Of a DNA stretch of 64,000 nucleotides, positions 24,422-34,819 are shown in pieces. The stretch covers positions 256,170,229 through 256,234,228 of the forward strand of contig CM051459.1 of the NCBI GenBank assembly GCA_028095005.1, written 5' to 3'. Under the pieces are notes generated by a model. That model saw only the letters and a program-made list of their open reading frames with translations. It had not been told where the DNA came from and made no database searches. Each line of letters begins with the position of its first letter. Positions within the stretch are counted from its first letter, which is position 1. The stretch comes from Rhynchospora pubera. Taxonomy: Eukaryota; Streptophyta; Magnoliopsida; Poales; Cyperaceae. A program made the position numbers and the translations under genes.

Positions 24422-25518
24422 ATACAATTTTAATATTATCTTCACAAGATGTTTTTAATGGCTTCGATTCATATATCACTACGCCAAATTTCAATATTAG
24501 TACCGGTTTTTTCCTATCATTAGTACCGGTTTTGCAGCGGTACTAATAATAGGGGGTACTAACAGCAATAAAAAACCGGTACTAATAAGCCGGTAGTAAA
24601 GGGGGCAGGAAACGATATTAGTACCAATTTTTTATAAAAAACCGGTACTAAAAATAATACATTTAGTACCGGTTTTTTATAAAAAACCGGTACTAAAAAT
24701 ATATAAAAAAACCGTAATTAAATATTAAACATTTAGTACTACTAAAAATAAAATAAATTTATATTATTTTTAGTACCGGTTTTTTATAAAAAACCGGTAC
24801 TAAATGAATTCAAATTTTCGGTTTTTTCTTATATTAATTTTAGTACCGGTTTTTTATAAAAAACCGGTACTAAAATTAATTTAACAAAAAACACAAAATT
24901 TTAATTCATTTAGTACTGGTTTTTTAAAAAAACCGGTACTAAAATTAATTTAACAAAAAACACAAAATTTTAATTAATTTAGTACCGGTTTTTAGCTAAA
25001 AACCGGTACTAAATTAATTAAAAAAACAAAAAAATTATTTAGTACCGGTTTTTAACTAAAAACCGGTACTAAATTATTATTATTTTTTTTAAAAAAAATC
25101 TATTTCTGGAAAATTTTACATCGTCTTGAAAATTATATTATTAACAAATTACTAATGTCAATTTGAATATTTTGGAAAAGGAGTAACGCATTTGTAAAAT
25201 AAATTGGATAAGATTTTGTAGACATTGTTCAAATTCATGGAAGAGAAAAATTAGTAGTGTCTAACCAACCTAATTAGAAGAATGGTAGTTGCATATGCGT
25301 ACATAACCTATTTTTCTTTTTATTTTCTTTTTGCTGTTACCTTGTTTTTCTAAATTTCATTCTTCATCTTTACATGTAGACACAGATGCCTTAAGTTTGT
25401 GTACATTGGTGAAAATTTCCCCTTCTCTTCTAAACTTGAAAATGTAATTCTACATTGTCCCTTTTGAGAAAGAGGATGAAGGGAAACAAAATTGATAGAG
25501 GAGAAGAAAATATATGAC

Positions 25519-25611
25519 CTGCTTGATTTCTGCATGAAGAGTATGATAGAGGTGCTATGCTTCGAACACGGTAACCTCTAGTATTCCATGGAGAAGATTT
25601 GAAGCCTCCAT
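25519..25611 (-). pseudogene. phospholipase D N-terminal (C2) fragment captured in CACTA
   Basis: The minus-strand reading from the ATG at 25611 gives MEASNLLHGILEVTVFEA, then a TAG, then HLYHTLHAEIKQ before a GT donor at 25518. LLHGxLxxTIFEA followed by L.HT is the start of plant phospholipase D proteins, where it opens the C2 domain; that comparison is from memory of the family. The stop codon and lack of further exons mark it as a fragment. It sits in the non-repetitive centre of the inner CACTA element, so capture by the transposon is the simplest reading. Confidence 0.45.
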
Positions 25612-25636
25612 CTCCTCTTCCATTCATTTCTCTTTG

Positions 25637-25666
25637 CCTCTCTCTCTCTCTCTCTCTCTCTCTCTA
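25637..25666. repeat. (CT)n microsatellite
   Basis: A dinucleotide run upstream (in minus-strand sense) of the captured phospholipase-D-like fragment, as in a plant 5' UTR. Confidence 0.85.
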
Positions 25667-26283
25667 ACTCTCTTTCTTTCGCTATTTCAAGCTTCACCTT
25701 TTGCAAGGCTTTGAGTCTATATATCTCCTTTAAGATACGTAATAATCGACTGAAAAATATCTGCCTATTTTTAGTACCGGTTTTTTATAAAAAATATAAA
25801 AAACCGGTACTAAAGGTTTGAATTTATTAAAAAAAAAACAGTTTAATATTAGTACCGTTTTTTTATAAAAAACCGGTACTAAAAATCAATTAATTAGTAC
25901 CGGTTTTTTATAAAAAACCGGTACTAAAAATATAACGGTTTTTTTTTATTCTTTAAATGTTTAGTACCGGTTTTTTATAAAAAACGGGTACTAATTAATT
26001 GATTTTTAGTACCGGTTTTTTATAAAAAACCGGTACTAATATTAAACTTTTTTTTTAATAAATTCAAACCTTTAGTACCGGTTTTTTATAAAAAACCGGT
26101 ACTAAATTAAAAACGTTTTTTTTTTATTTTTCAGACGATTTTTAGTACCGGTTTTTTAAAAAAACCGGTACTAAATAATATATCTGACAATTACGAAAAT
26201 GCCATGATTTATTATTAGTACCGATTTTCTTAAAAACCGGTACTAATGAGCCGGTACTAATAATCTTTTTTGTTGTAGTGTAT

Positions 26284-27350
26284 AATCATGGATATGACAA
26301 GATGTAATTCACTACTTTCAAAAGTGTTATATTAGGGGTGTTGGTTTTAGTATATCATGCAACGTATCCTTCGAGAAAATATAAGGTGATTTAATTTAAA
26401 ACTCAATTGTTTTGTCATTTATGAAAATTAATCAGTGGATGGTAACAAACTATTTTTACAGTGAGTGTTTTAATTGAAAGAAAAATTTTGGTAGTAAATC
26501 TAACGTTTTTGAAAAGCTAGCTCATTCTAGCAAATTAAGTGCACCGCATTGCATCTTATATTTCGAATCTTAAACTTCTTATGTAATAAAATAAATTTTA
26601 AAGATGAAACAATTATTTCCTTATATTCTTTTCAAAAATGTTATATTGAAATTTTCTTGACATATTTCAATAATAGCAACACACTAATATATGACAGAAC
26701 TAAATTTCCAATTATATTAGCTTGAGATGTTTTCATAATGAAATCTGCCTCTTTTTTTTTCTAATTTCTAAATCATATAAAATATCTTTGGGAAGGAAGG
26801 AGGAGATCTCAGGAGTCCCACTAGTCTGCCCAAAAAATTATAAAATTATATCTTTTAAGTTTTAATTTAGAATAAAAATTTACTTAATAAACTTAATTAT
26901 ATGAGGTAAAATTCATAATGCAATATGTTAAATTAAATTATTTTTTCAGTATTCCTTGTACGCATGGACGAATAAATTTTCAATTACAAGAAAATTAATT
27001 AAATTTTTATAAATAAATTTATTTTTAAACTGTTTTTTTAATATTTGAATATGAATATAAAATGTTAATTTTTATGCCGATATATTTAGTTCATAAAACT
27101 CTAATTAAAATTTATTCATGTTTTCTTATTGTGAACTTTTAACTAAATTTCTAGTTCTATCAATAGTTAATTTTGTCATACATTTATATTCTTTTTCGAG
27201 AAAAACTTTGCACAACCCCATTAATTATAGGTACCGGTGCACAACCCATTTAATCATAAGTACCTATAAGGTAAAATCGTTCATGAATAAAAAACTAATT
27301 CTCAAGTTTTAATTTTCTAAAATCAAGCTCAAATATATCACTTATGTCCT
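26284..27350. other. interior of outer CACTA element, no gene seen
   Basis: AT-rich, with no supported coding or RNA feature. Confidence 0.4.
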
Positions 27351-27712
27351 TGCTTGACTCAATATAAATTTGGTTGCATCCGTTTTGTCTATGTAATTGA
27401 AAATAATGTGTTGCACTGTCGTGGCCTATGCCATTGATATTTAATTACATCGGTTTTACCTATGCAATTGAGTTGTCAAACTAAAATGAATTTGAAATTT
27501 GATTGCATCGTCTCAACCAATGCAACATTTAGTCAATTGTATCGGACTTGCCCATGCAATACAGTAAAAAGAATAGGCATCCGTAGACCCGATGTAATTA
27601 TTTCTATTACATCAGCTACATTGATGCAAAATATATGCCGATGCAATTAATTTTGCACAACTGATGCAACTGAGAAGTGCCCATGCAACTGCTGCACTTT
27701 CCTGTAGTGATT

Positions 27713-28800
27713 ATTATTATTATTATTTCTTTGAAGGTTAGCTGGCAAAGTGCCAACCAACAGAGAATTTCATTAAATAGAATTAATTACAAGGTATACA
27801 CAAGAAGTGAAAAAAGAAAAAAAAAACGAAAGGAAATAAGAAGAGAAAAAACAAAGACAAGGCTTAAAAAAATATACAAAGCACAGAATCCAAAACTGTG
27901 GGAATGGTTAAGTTATAAAGCTTTCCAAGATTATGAGTTCATATCGCTTGAATTAAACAAAAATTTGTCTATGACGAATTGAGCTTTTTTCTCTGAATTT
28001 GAGCATTCACGGACTGAATGAGATATTGAATTTGTTTGTGTCTTTACAGGCCAGATGACAATATTTATTGCGAGCTATGATTAAATTATTTTTATCGTTC
28101 CCTGTTAACTCGATTGAGCTATGAAAAGATGAGTTTTGAAAAATTTCTGTGTTTTTTTTTGAGCCCACGTAATAAATAAATAAATAAATAAATAAATCAT
28201 CATGTATGGTTTTTTTTTAAGACGGAGAACTTTAAATTATTTTAAGATGGTGTTACTGTTACCGTTAAAAAAATAGGTCACGGAAACTAATGTGTTTTTA
28301 TTTTATATGTGCGCGCGCGCATGTATGAGAAGGGTCACTTGATAAAAAAATATTTATTTTCGAGATTGACACAATATATTTCAAACTGTCCAATTTGAAA
28401 AGTATCACAGTATTTCAATATAAATTTGAAAAATATAAAAGTTGGTCTCGGAGAGTATTTCAATATGATGATTAAATTGAACGATATAGATTGACCATTT
28501 GAATTTTAGATCTCAAAAACAAATCGATAAAAAAATGGATGGCACGTGCCATTGATTGCTCGTTAGCCATTTTCTAAATAATAAATAATAGAAAGAAAGA
28601 AGTATATATTTTTTTTAACTTCTAATAATTTGATTCGATCCAATAAAGTCTTAATCTTTTGATTTTGTTTGTCCAACAAATCTTTTCAACAGTTGAATTA
28701 GTTCATAACTTCATATATTCTGGCCGGTTGGTAAGATATCGACTTCTCCATTAAACCCACTGATGTTGTCTTATGTATTCCCTTAATGTTGATGATGTGC
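27713..28800. other. intergenic with simple repeats
   Basis: Begins with the resumed ATT microsatellite. An AAAT run lies at 28171-28197, and 28370-28560 has a degenerate right-arm match to the (TA)n hairpin MITE family. No gene seen. Confidence 0.45.
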
Positions 28801-28801
28801 C

Positions 28802-28850
<49 letters not shown>
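28802..28850. repeat. (TA)n-(GA)n compound microsatellite
   Basis: TA run to about 28824, then GA run to 28850. It forms the left flank of a hairpin MITE. Confidence 0.9.
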
Positions 28851-28854
<4 letters not shown>

Positions 28855-29245
28855 TTTCAATCAAAGCGTTTTGACCGGAGTCCCAGTTAAAACCCGTCAG
28901 ATTTCAATATTGAAAGTTCAAATGACCGATCCAAACCGTCAAATATGATCTCCATATTGAAATCTCCTTGCCAAATAATTTTTTCATTTTTTTGAAATTT
29001 GTAAGTATTATTTTTCGAATTTTAGAAAATCGTTAATCTAATTTGTTCTAAACCCTACAAGACTGCTGTTTTTAAAAATCCGAAAAAAATACTTAAAATT
29101 TTCAAAAAAAATGAAAAAATTAGTCGGCAATGAGATTTCAATATGGAGATCATATTTAACGGTTTGGATCGGTCATTTGAACTTTCAATATTGAGATCTG
29201 ACGGGGTTTAACCGAGACTCCGATCAAAGCGCTTTGATTGAATCC
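28851..29245. mobile_element. hairpin MITE in (TA)n
   Basis: Left arm GCGCTTTCAATCAAAGCG and right arm CAAAGCGCTTTGATTGAATC are inverted. The inner core GACCGATCCAAACCGTCAAA is mirrored as TTTAACGGTTTGGATCGGTC. It is followed by a (TA)n run. Confidence 0.75.
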
Positions 29246-29267
29246 TTCCTCGTGTATATATATATAT

Positions 29268-29661
29268 AGAGGATGGCTAATGTGCCATAGATGGCACAGA
29301 GGGTCCCGTGCCATAGAGTCGTTTTTCGAGATCCAAAATTCAAATGCTCAATTTGAACCATCCAAGTTATTCACCACATTAAAATATCCTTGGAGACCAA
29401 ATTTTACATTTTTTCGAATTTTTTTGCTATTTATTATGATATTTTTAAAAAACGTTATAATTGGAGTATTTCAGACCCTCCAATTTGAACATATCAAAAT
29501 AAATACAAAAAAATTCAAAAAATGTAAAATTTGGTCTCCAATGGTATTTCAATATGCTGATCAATTTGAACGGTTTGGATTGACCGATTGAATTTCAGAT
29601 TTTCAAAAAATGACTCAAAAAAGGCATCTATGGCATTGCCATCTATGACACTTTATCCCAC

Positions 29662-29662
<1 letters not shown>
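29268..29662. mobile_element. hairpin MITE in (TA)n
   Basis: Starts AGAGGATGGCTAATGTGCCA after a (TA)n run and ends next to (CT)n(TA)n at 29663-29710. The arms are imperfect inverted repeats, with the shared core TGGAGACCAAATTTTACATT and its inverse. Confidence 0.7.
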
Positions 29663-29710
<48 letters not shown>

Positions 29711-29718
29711 GATATATA

Positions 29719-30012
29719 GAGTTTTGCTATGGTGAGTTGCAACTCACCAAAGCGTCCGTGAGTCGCCCTCAAAATTTCGAAATTAAGTTCAAAACGACCG
29801 ATCCAAATCGTCTAATACGATCTCTCTATCGAATTCTCCATGCAGACCAAATTTTATATTTTTTCGAAATTTTTAAGTATTTATTTCAGATTTTTAAAAA
29901 CTGCTATTTTTGAACGGTTCAGAACTAATTAGATTAATGATTTTCTAAAATCTAAAATAAATACTTAAAAATTTCGAAAAAATATAAAATTTGGTCTGCA
30001 TGGAGAATTCAG
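29719..30012. mobile_element. hairpin MITE, right end missing
   Basis: Starts AGAGTTTTGCTATGGTGAGT after (TA)n. The core and part of the right arm (AAATTTGGTCTGCATGGAGA) are present, but the outer right arm is absent. Confidence 0.6.
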
Positions 30013-30630
30013 CATTTTGGTTAAGTTTGTTAATATGAATGCCAAGTTTGTTAATTTAACAACATTTTTTTTCTTTATTCGCATTACTTTTAATTTGTTA
30101 ATATGAATGTCAAATTTTTGTCATAAATTTCTATTGCCGCATGATTGGAGGAACTATTGCCATATTTTATGCTAGCTTTGGTTGTTTGTTACTGAGAGTA
30201 CTTATGTGCCGCGTTTTAAGGAGATAATAAAGAAGTCATAACAATTAACAATAGAGCCAAGCAAATTAGCAAAGTCTATTGCTGCATTATAACTTGCCTT
30301 GTCCAGTAACTTGCTTCAGTCGTAACAATTTCTATTGTTGTGTTGTAACTTGCGTCATTGTACAACTAGTGGCCTATGAAAGATGCATAATAGCACAGTA
30401 CATGGAAACACATAATTAAAGCAATTAAAGCTAAAATTAGAGTAAATACCACGGTAAATAATGCATAATAGAATCACAATTAAAGCAAATATAATACTAC
30501 AACCATCATACATTATATCAAATTGATAACCTTAAATAGCACAATTAACAATAGCTTAGCACTACATTACTGATTTTTAAACATCATCATTAGCATCATT
30601 AATTAATATAATAATAGAGTCAAATACTGT
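30013..30630. other. intergenic, no feature seen
   Basis: AT-rich sequence after a broken MITE. No supported exon. Confidence 0.4.
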
Positions 30631-31560
30631 TAACTTTCTTAATCTCCTTCAACAGCAAGGAGACTTTCCCAGGAATTACACCATCCGGTACATTGTTTCC
30701 ATGAAGTACATCTGAAAGCATGAGAAATAATGAAAGCTATTTTCAGGTTATTTTACCAGCATGAGAAATAGTTAAATCAAGTACCTAGTATAACTAGCTT
30801 TTTACCACCATATTTTGGGTTGAGACCGATTATACCACTAGGACTTACCAGCATATTTTTTAACCAGAAAAATATCATGAGTAGATCCTAAATGTCATGA
30901 TACCAGCTTATTTTGGGTTGAAACTGATACTAAATGTCTACTGTAGATTATTTTTTAACCAACTTAGTTTGAGTTGAATCCAATCCTAAATAGATCCTAA
31001 ATGTCGTATATTTGCCAGCTTGTATCTTTTTGGTTCAGTCCCTCGTTGTGCTAGGGTTTACCAGCTATAGCCGAACCAGACAAGGAAAGTAATTAAAAAT
31101 TCAATTAAAAAAAATAATGACAAATAGTTACCTCAAAGAACAAGAAATTACAAGTGAAAATCGTTAATTGATATTATGCTTTTATAAATCGTGATTTTTT
31201 TTTGGCCAATAAAATCATTATGCAATAATAGAAAAAAAATGTAAAATGGAACAATTTTGGGGTAAGAAGAGGTACCTGTTACTTTAGATTTGACCACGGA
31301 ACGAGTAATCTAGGATTTTTTTCGAAATTGGACGGGAGGATGAGGCTGTTGAGAAGAGAGCCCCAAAAAGGGAAGGCGAAGAGGCCCATGCGAAGGTGAG
31401 GCGGAGACGGTCGAGAGAAGAGGTCCAAGAGGAGGCGAAGAGAGCGAGGAGGTGCACCTAGTCGCCTAGGTTTTGGCTTCGAAGGAGATAGTTCTGAGTT
31501 TACGGAGGAGATGTGTGTTTTTAGCATAGATTAACAGAGAAGAGATAAGTTGGACGGATA
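30631..31560 (-). pseudogene. anonymous exon-like pieces on the minus strand
   Basis: Two exon-like pieces. 31275-31527 opens with an ATG, is rich in Arg, Pro and Ser, and ends at a CAG|GTACC-like donor near 31274. 30612-30712 follows a CTTTCAG acceptor and reads DVLHGNNVPDGVIPGKVSLL plus a short basic tail before a stop. The composition is less AT-biased than the surroundings. I do not recognise the protein, and the exons between them are not settled. They may be a small gene or fragments carried by a mobile element, since a broken hairpin MITE lies on each side. Confidence 0.25.
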
Positions 31561-31656
31561 AAATCAAAACAAACGGAGAGAAATGAGTCCTCTCGGCGCC
31601 TCAGGGTTTTTCATCTAAACAACTGAATTTCATCATCGCACGAATCTTGAACGCCA

Positions 31657-31746
31657 TCTGACGGTCTAAAAGTCCAAAGCACAAGGGCTCTATGCTTTGC
31701 AAAGCATTTTAGCCAATCTCTCTCTCTCTCTCTCTATATATATATT
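31657..31746. mobile_element. right end of a hairpin MITE plus (CT)n(TA)n
   Basis: CTTTGCAAAGCATTTTAGCC AATCTC followed by (TC)n(TA)n matches the right termini of the copies at 20.4 and 56.6 kb. No matching left arm is next to it. Confidence 0.5.
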
Positions 31747-31832
31747 GAATGACTCCACTTAGGAACGTGTCATATATATTGAAATATAAGTATAAACCAG
31801 ATCATAGTCCCTCCTGTCTAAAGGCATAATTA

Positions 31833-32207
31833 GGCTCTGATCGGAAACACAAACAAGCACGAAAAGAAACGAAAAGAAAAGAAAAGAAAAGAAAAGAGAA
31901 GAGAAGAGAAGAGAAGAAAAGAAAAGAAAAAAATCTGATGCGAAATCGTTTTCGGCGATCGGCGATGGTCGGAGGAAATCATGAGAGTTCAATCGCTCAC
32001 CGGAGAAAGAGAAAATCCAACGGCCGAAACGAATTCTCGCCAAATTTCTTGGTTTCTGAGCGAAATTCACGGAGCCAAAATTTTTTCACGGACTCTCGCG
32101 AAATGAACTCTTGCACACCTCCTTCTTCGGTTCTGATCAGCAGATTTGAAAAAGAGAAAATTCTATTTCCGATTCTCATACTAAATATATGATTTCCGAT
32201 CACAGCC
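31833..32207. mobile_element. Tourist-like MITE, distinct family
   Basis: Inverted ends GGCTCTGATCGGAAA and GGCTGTGATCGGAAA, flanked by TTA on both sides (31830-31832, 32208-32210). The interior holds an AAAAG-rich run (31860-31925) and GC-richer sequence. Open frames on both strands look incidental. Confidence 0.8.
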
Positions 32208-32210
32208 TTA

Positions 32211-32839
32211 GACATTCTACCTCCACCTTCATATATTTTCTCCTATCTCTATTTTTCTTTTACTACCAAAACACAAGACTCGCTGAAATCCTTAATCTAA
32301 TAATCTCCGTCCCAATAACATCCCTCCTTTCCACCATTGTTTGATTGATTTGCCAAGGTTGAAATTCCTTTTGCCCAAATCGAGCCGTCTGTTAAAGTGG
32401 CTGACAGCAGAAAAAAAAAAGAGATAGAGCTTTAACAAATTCACCAAACAGAAATTATAAGTGCCATCGGTAAATATACCATTCTAACCATTGCTAAATA
32501 CAAAGTGAACATATACAGCAAATAAGATGAATATATAAACGATCTAAGTGAACACTTACAAACAAATAGGTGTTGTCGTCACTTGTTCACTAGTTTACAT
32601 GCATATTCAACTTATTTTCATTGAACTTATTTTTTTGTATGTGTTCACTTAGATCGTCTATATGTTCACTTTGTTTGCTATATATTCATTTTATATTTAG
32701 CGATGACAGGGATGGTAAAACTGCATATGGCAGTAATCAATTTCAAAGCAATATATGGTACATAATGAAAAAGGACTGTATTTAGGGCCGATAAAAAGCC
32801 ATTTAATTGAAGGCCTAAAATTTACAATGAATATTTTTA

Positions 32840-32870
<31 letters not shown>

Positions 32871-32919
32871 GTAGTTATGTGCTTTCCTTTTATTTCAAAC
32901 TAAGACCGCTCTTATAAGG
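32211..32919. other. intergenic, simple repeat
   Basis: No gene seen. An (ATT)n run lies at about 32841-32871. Short inverted segments around 32500-32700 (GTGAACATATA and its inverse) suggest a decayed palindromic repeat. Confidence 0.4.
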
Positions 32920-32927
32920 CTTTGGCG

Positions 32928-34092
32928 TAGGGTTGTCAATGGGTAAGGTACGATACGGTAGAGACATGTTTCATACCCGTACCCATTAAAATTTTCTTTA
33001 CCCATACCCTACTCCTACCCTTTAAAAATTGACTTTACCCGTACCCTACCCTTACCCATTAAGAATTAACGGTAAGGGTAGGGTAACGATAGAAAATGGA
33101 TAATAATATTAATAACTCAATGAAAAAAATTATACAATATGAATAAATAAATTATATCAATTAAATATATTAATAAAATGCAACATTAAATAATACTTTA
33201 AATACAATAAAATCCTACAATATCTTCTCGTGTCAATTGTCACAAAAAATATATAATTAATTACTAATTATACTATATTAACCGAAACAGAGTGCAAATC
33301 AATTTCTTCGTCAATGCAAATAGATTCCGATAATGACATAAGTGCTCCATCTTCATCAGCACACTCATCTGTTGAAAACGTAGCAAGTTAAGAGCATTAT
33401 TTATATAGTTGAAATGTTAAATAAATATTCACATGCTAAATTTTGAAAAGAGGTATACATACCAATTGCAAAAGTTCTCAACCAATTTTGAGTACAGATC
33501 AGTGCTTCTAATACATCATCTTTTAGAGAAGTTCTATAATCATCAAGAATCCTTCCACTGGTGCTAAAAGCAGACTCAGATGCGACCGTAGAAACGGGGA
33601 CGCCTAAAATGTCTCGCACTAATTGAGCAAAAAAGAATTTAGGTTTTTCTTCTTCAATGACACAATGTAGCCCAATGTAGCGTGCCGTGTGAATTGAAAT
33701 TGAAAAGAAATAAATAATATTTTAATATAGTATTATCTTAAACGTGTGAATTAAAATTGGAAAGAAATAAATAATATTTTAATAGTATTATCGTAATCAA
33801 AATTAATAATTTAATTGCCTAATTAGTTATTAGCTTATTAATTAAAATCTTACAATAACATCTTTCCGATTATGATAAAGATTATAAACTATATATACAT
33901 ATATATAACGGTACGGGTAATTAACGAATACGAAATAGCCTTATCCAAACTCTTACCCAATAAATTAACGAATTTTTTTTTATCCATACCCATACCCGAT
34001 AACTTAACGAAAATAAAATCTTACTCATATCTGTCTTATCGAATACGATACGGATAGGGTAAACGATTAAAAGGGTACCATTGACAGCTCTA
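32928..34092. mobile_element. decayed hAT element
   Basis: Ends TAGGGTTGTCAATGGG and the inverse of TAGAGCTGTCAATGG, flanked by an 8-bp duplication CTTTGGCG/CTTTGACG (32920-32927, 34093-34100) with one mismatch. Subterminal regions are full of TACCC/GGGTA repeats. A remnant of the transposase C-terminus is inside on the minus strand. Confidence 0.85.
33462..33700 (-). pseudogene. hAT transposase C-terminal dimerisation domain remnant
   Basis: The minus-strand reading includes RDILGVPVSTVASESAFS, SGRILDDYRTSLKDDVLEAL and ICTQNWLR, the conserved hAT dimerisation signature. Residues before it (KPKFFFAQLV) are also in frame. The catalytic part and zinc finger are absent, so the element is not autonomous. 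Confidence 0.85.
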
Positions 34093-34100
34093 CTTTGACG

Positions 34101-34819
34101 GCTGTTTCTTTTCGTTTATATACTCGTATAAATACAATTCTATTTTCCTCTGTGAAAGTTTTTCTTGTGAAAGAAGCTGGTTAGCTGGCCAGCTGGGGCT
34201 ACTCGTCGCATCATCATGACAGATAATTTATTGAATAAACTAATAACTTATATAATCTAGCCGTAATAAATAATATACGAGGATAAAAATGCTACTTTAA
34301 TTGTAACAAACACATAGTATATAAAAATTTTGGTCACTTATTTAAAAATGTAAAAATTCTTAATCAAACAAAACAATATAAAGTGTAATATAAATCAATT
34401 TCACCATTTTAAAAAATATTACATATATATTTATTACTTATATATCCTATAAAATAACGGGCAGGATAGTTTTTATCCGTATTATAATGGATTAATCTGG
34501 GTAAACAACCAAACCAATTTCATTAAATAGTAACAAATACTAAACTCCACGTTTTACCACTGGACCGGAACTCTAATGAAACAGACCGAAATGTCAGTGA
34601 GCGCATCAAAACCGGACTCATCAATCCAATCGGGCCCAGAACCAGAAAGTCTCCCCCCCTCCCCAAGTCCAACTCCTTAACCCCTGATTTCTGATCAGAA
34701 CGATTCCTTCCTTCCTTCTCACTGAATCGCCGCTCCTCCCGTGGCAAACACCACGGAGCAATACGCTAGACACTAGGTAAGGTATTCGCGTCCGGGTTTG
34801 ATTTGATCCATCGCTCGCC
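34101..34819. other. spacer and 5' UTR/promoter region of the erlin-like gene
   Basis: AT-rich to about 34540, then a GC-richer stretch with CT-rich motifs (34640-34740) that plausibly holds the transcription start and 5' UTR of the gene at 34820. No TATA position can be fixed with confidence. Confidence 0.4.

Larger units (their letters stand above)
24477..26280. mobile_element. inner non-autonomous CACTA element with palindromic subterminal array
   Basis: Begins CACTACGCC and ends TTGTAGTG, flanked by TAT on both sides (24474-24476, 26281-26283). Both subterminal regions (24500-25075 and 25770-26265) are built from repeated palindromes of the form TAGTACCGGTTTTTT joined to AAAAAACCGGTACTA, each able to fold into a hairpin of about 15 bp. 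The central segment (25100-25740) is unrelated to the arms and carries a gene-like fragment. No transposase. Confidence 0.88.
21495..27709. mobile_element. outer non-autonomous CACTA (En/Spm-type) element
   Basis: Inverted termini of about 30 bp, starting CACTACAGGAAAGTG, are nearly identical at both ends. They are flanked by the 3-bp duplication ATT (21492-21494, 27710-27712). Subterminal regions (21515-22130 and 27360-27700) hold many copies of TTGCATC/GATGCAA, the kind of repeated motif transposase binds in this superfamily. I found no transposase or TNP-like exon in about 6.2 kb. The interior has taken up a second CACTA element and a truncated MITE. Confidence 0.88.

Noticed and set aside
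25640..25740. Possible CRISPR-like or satellite array in the TAGTACCGG repeats nearby
   Set aside because: The spacing is irregular and the units are palindromic and confined to the ends of a CACTA element with its own target duplication, which explains them fully.
31759..32215. Open frames of 72-103 codons on both strands
   Set aside because: They lie in or across a Tourist-like MITE and include an AAAAG simple repeat; no family resemblance.
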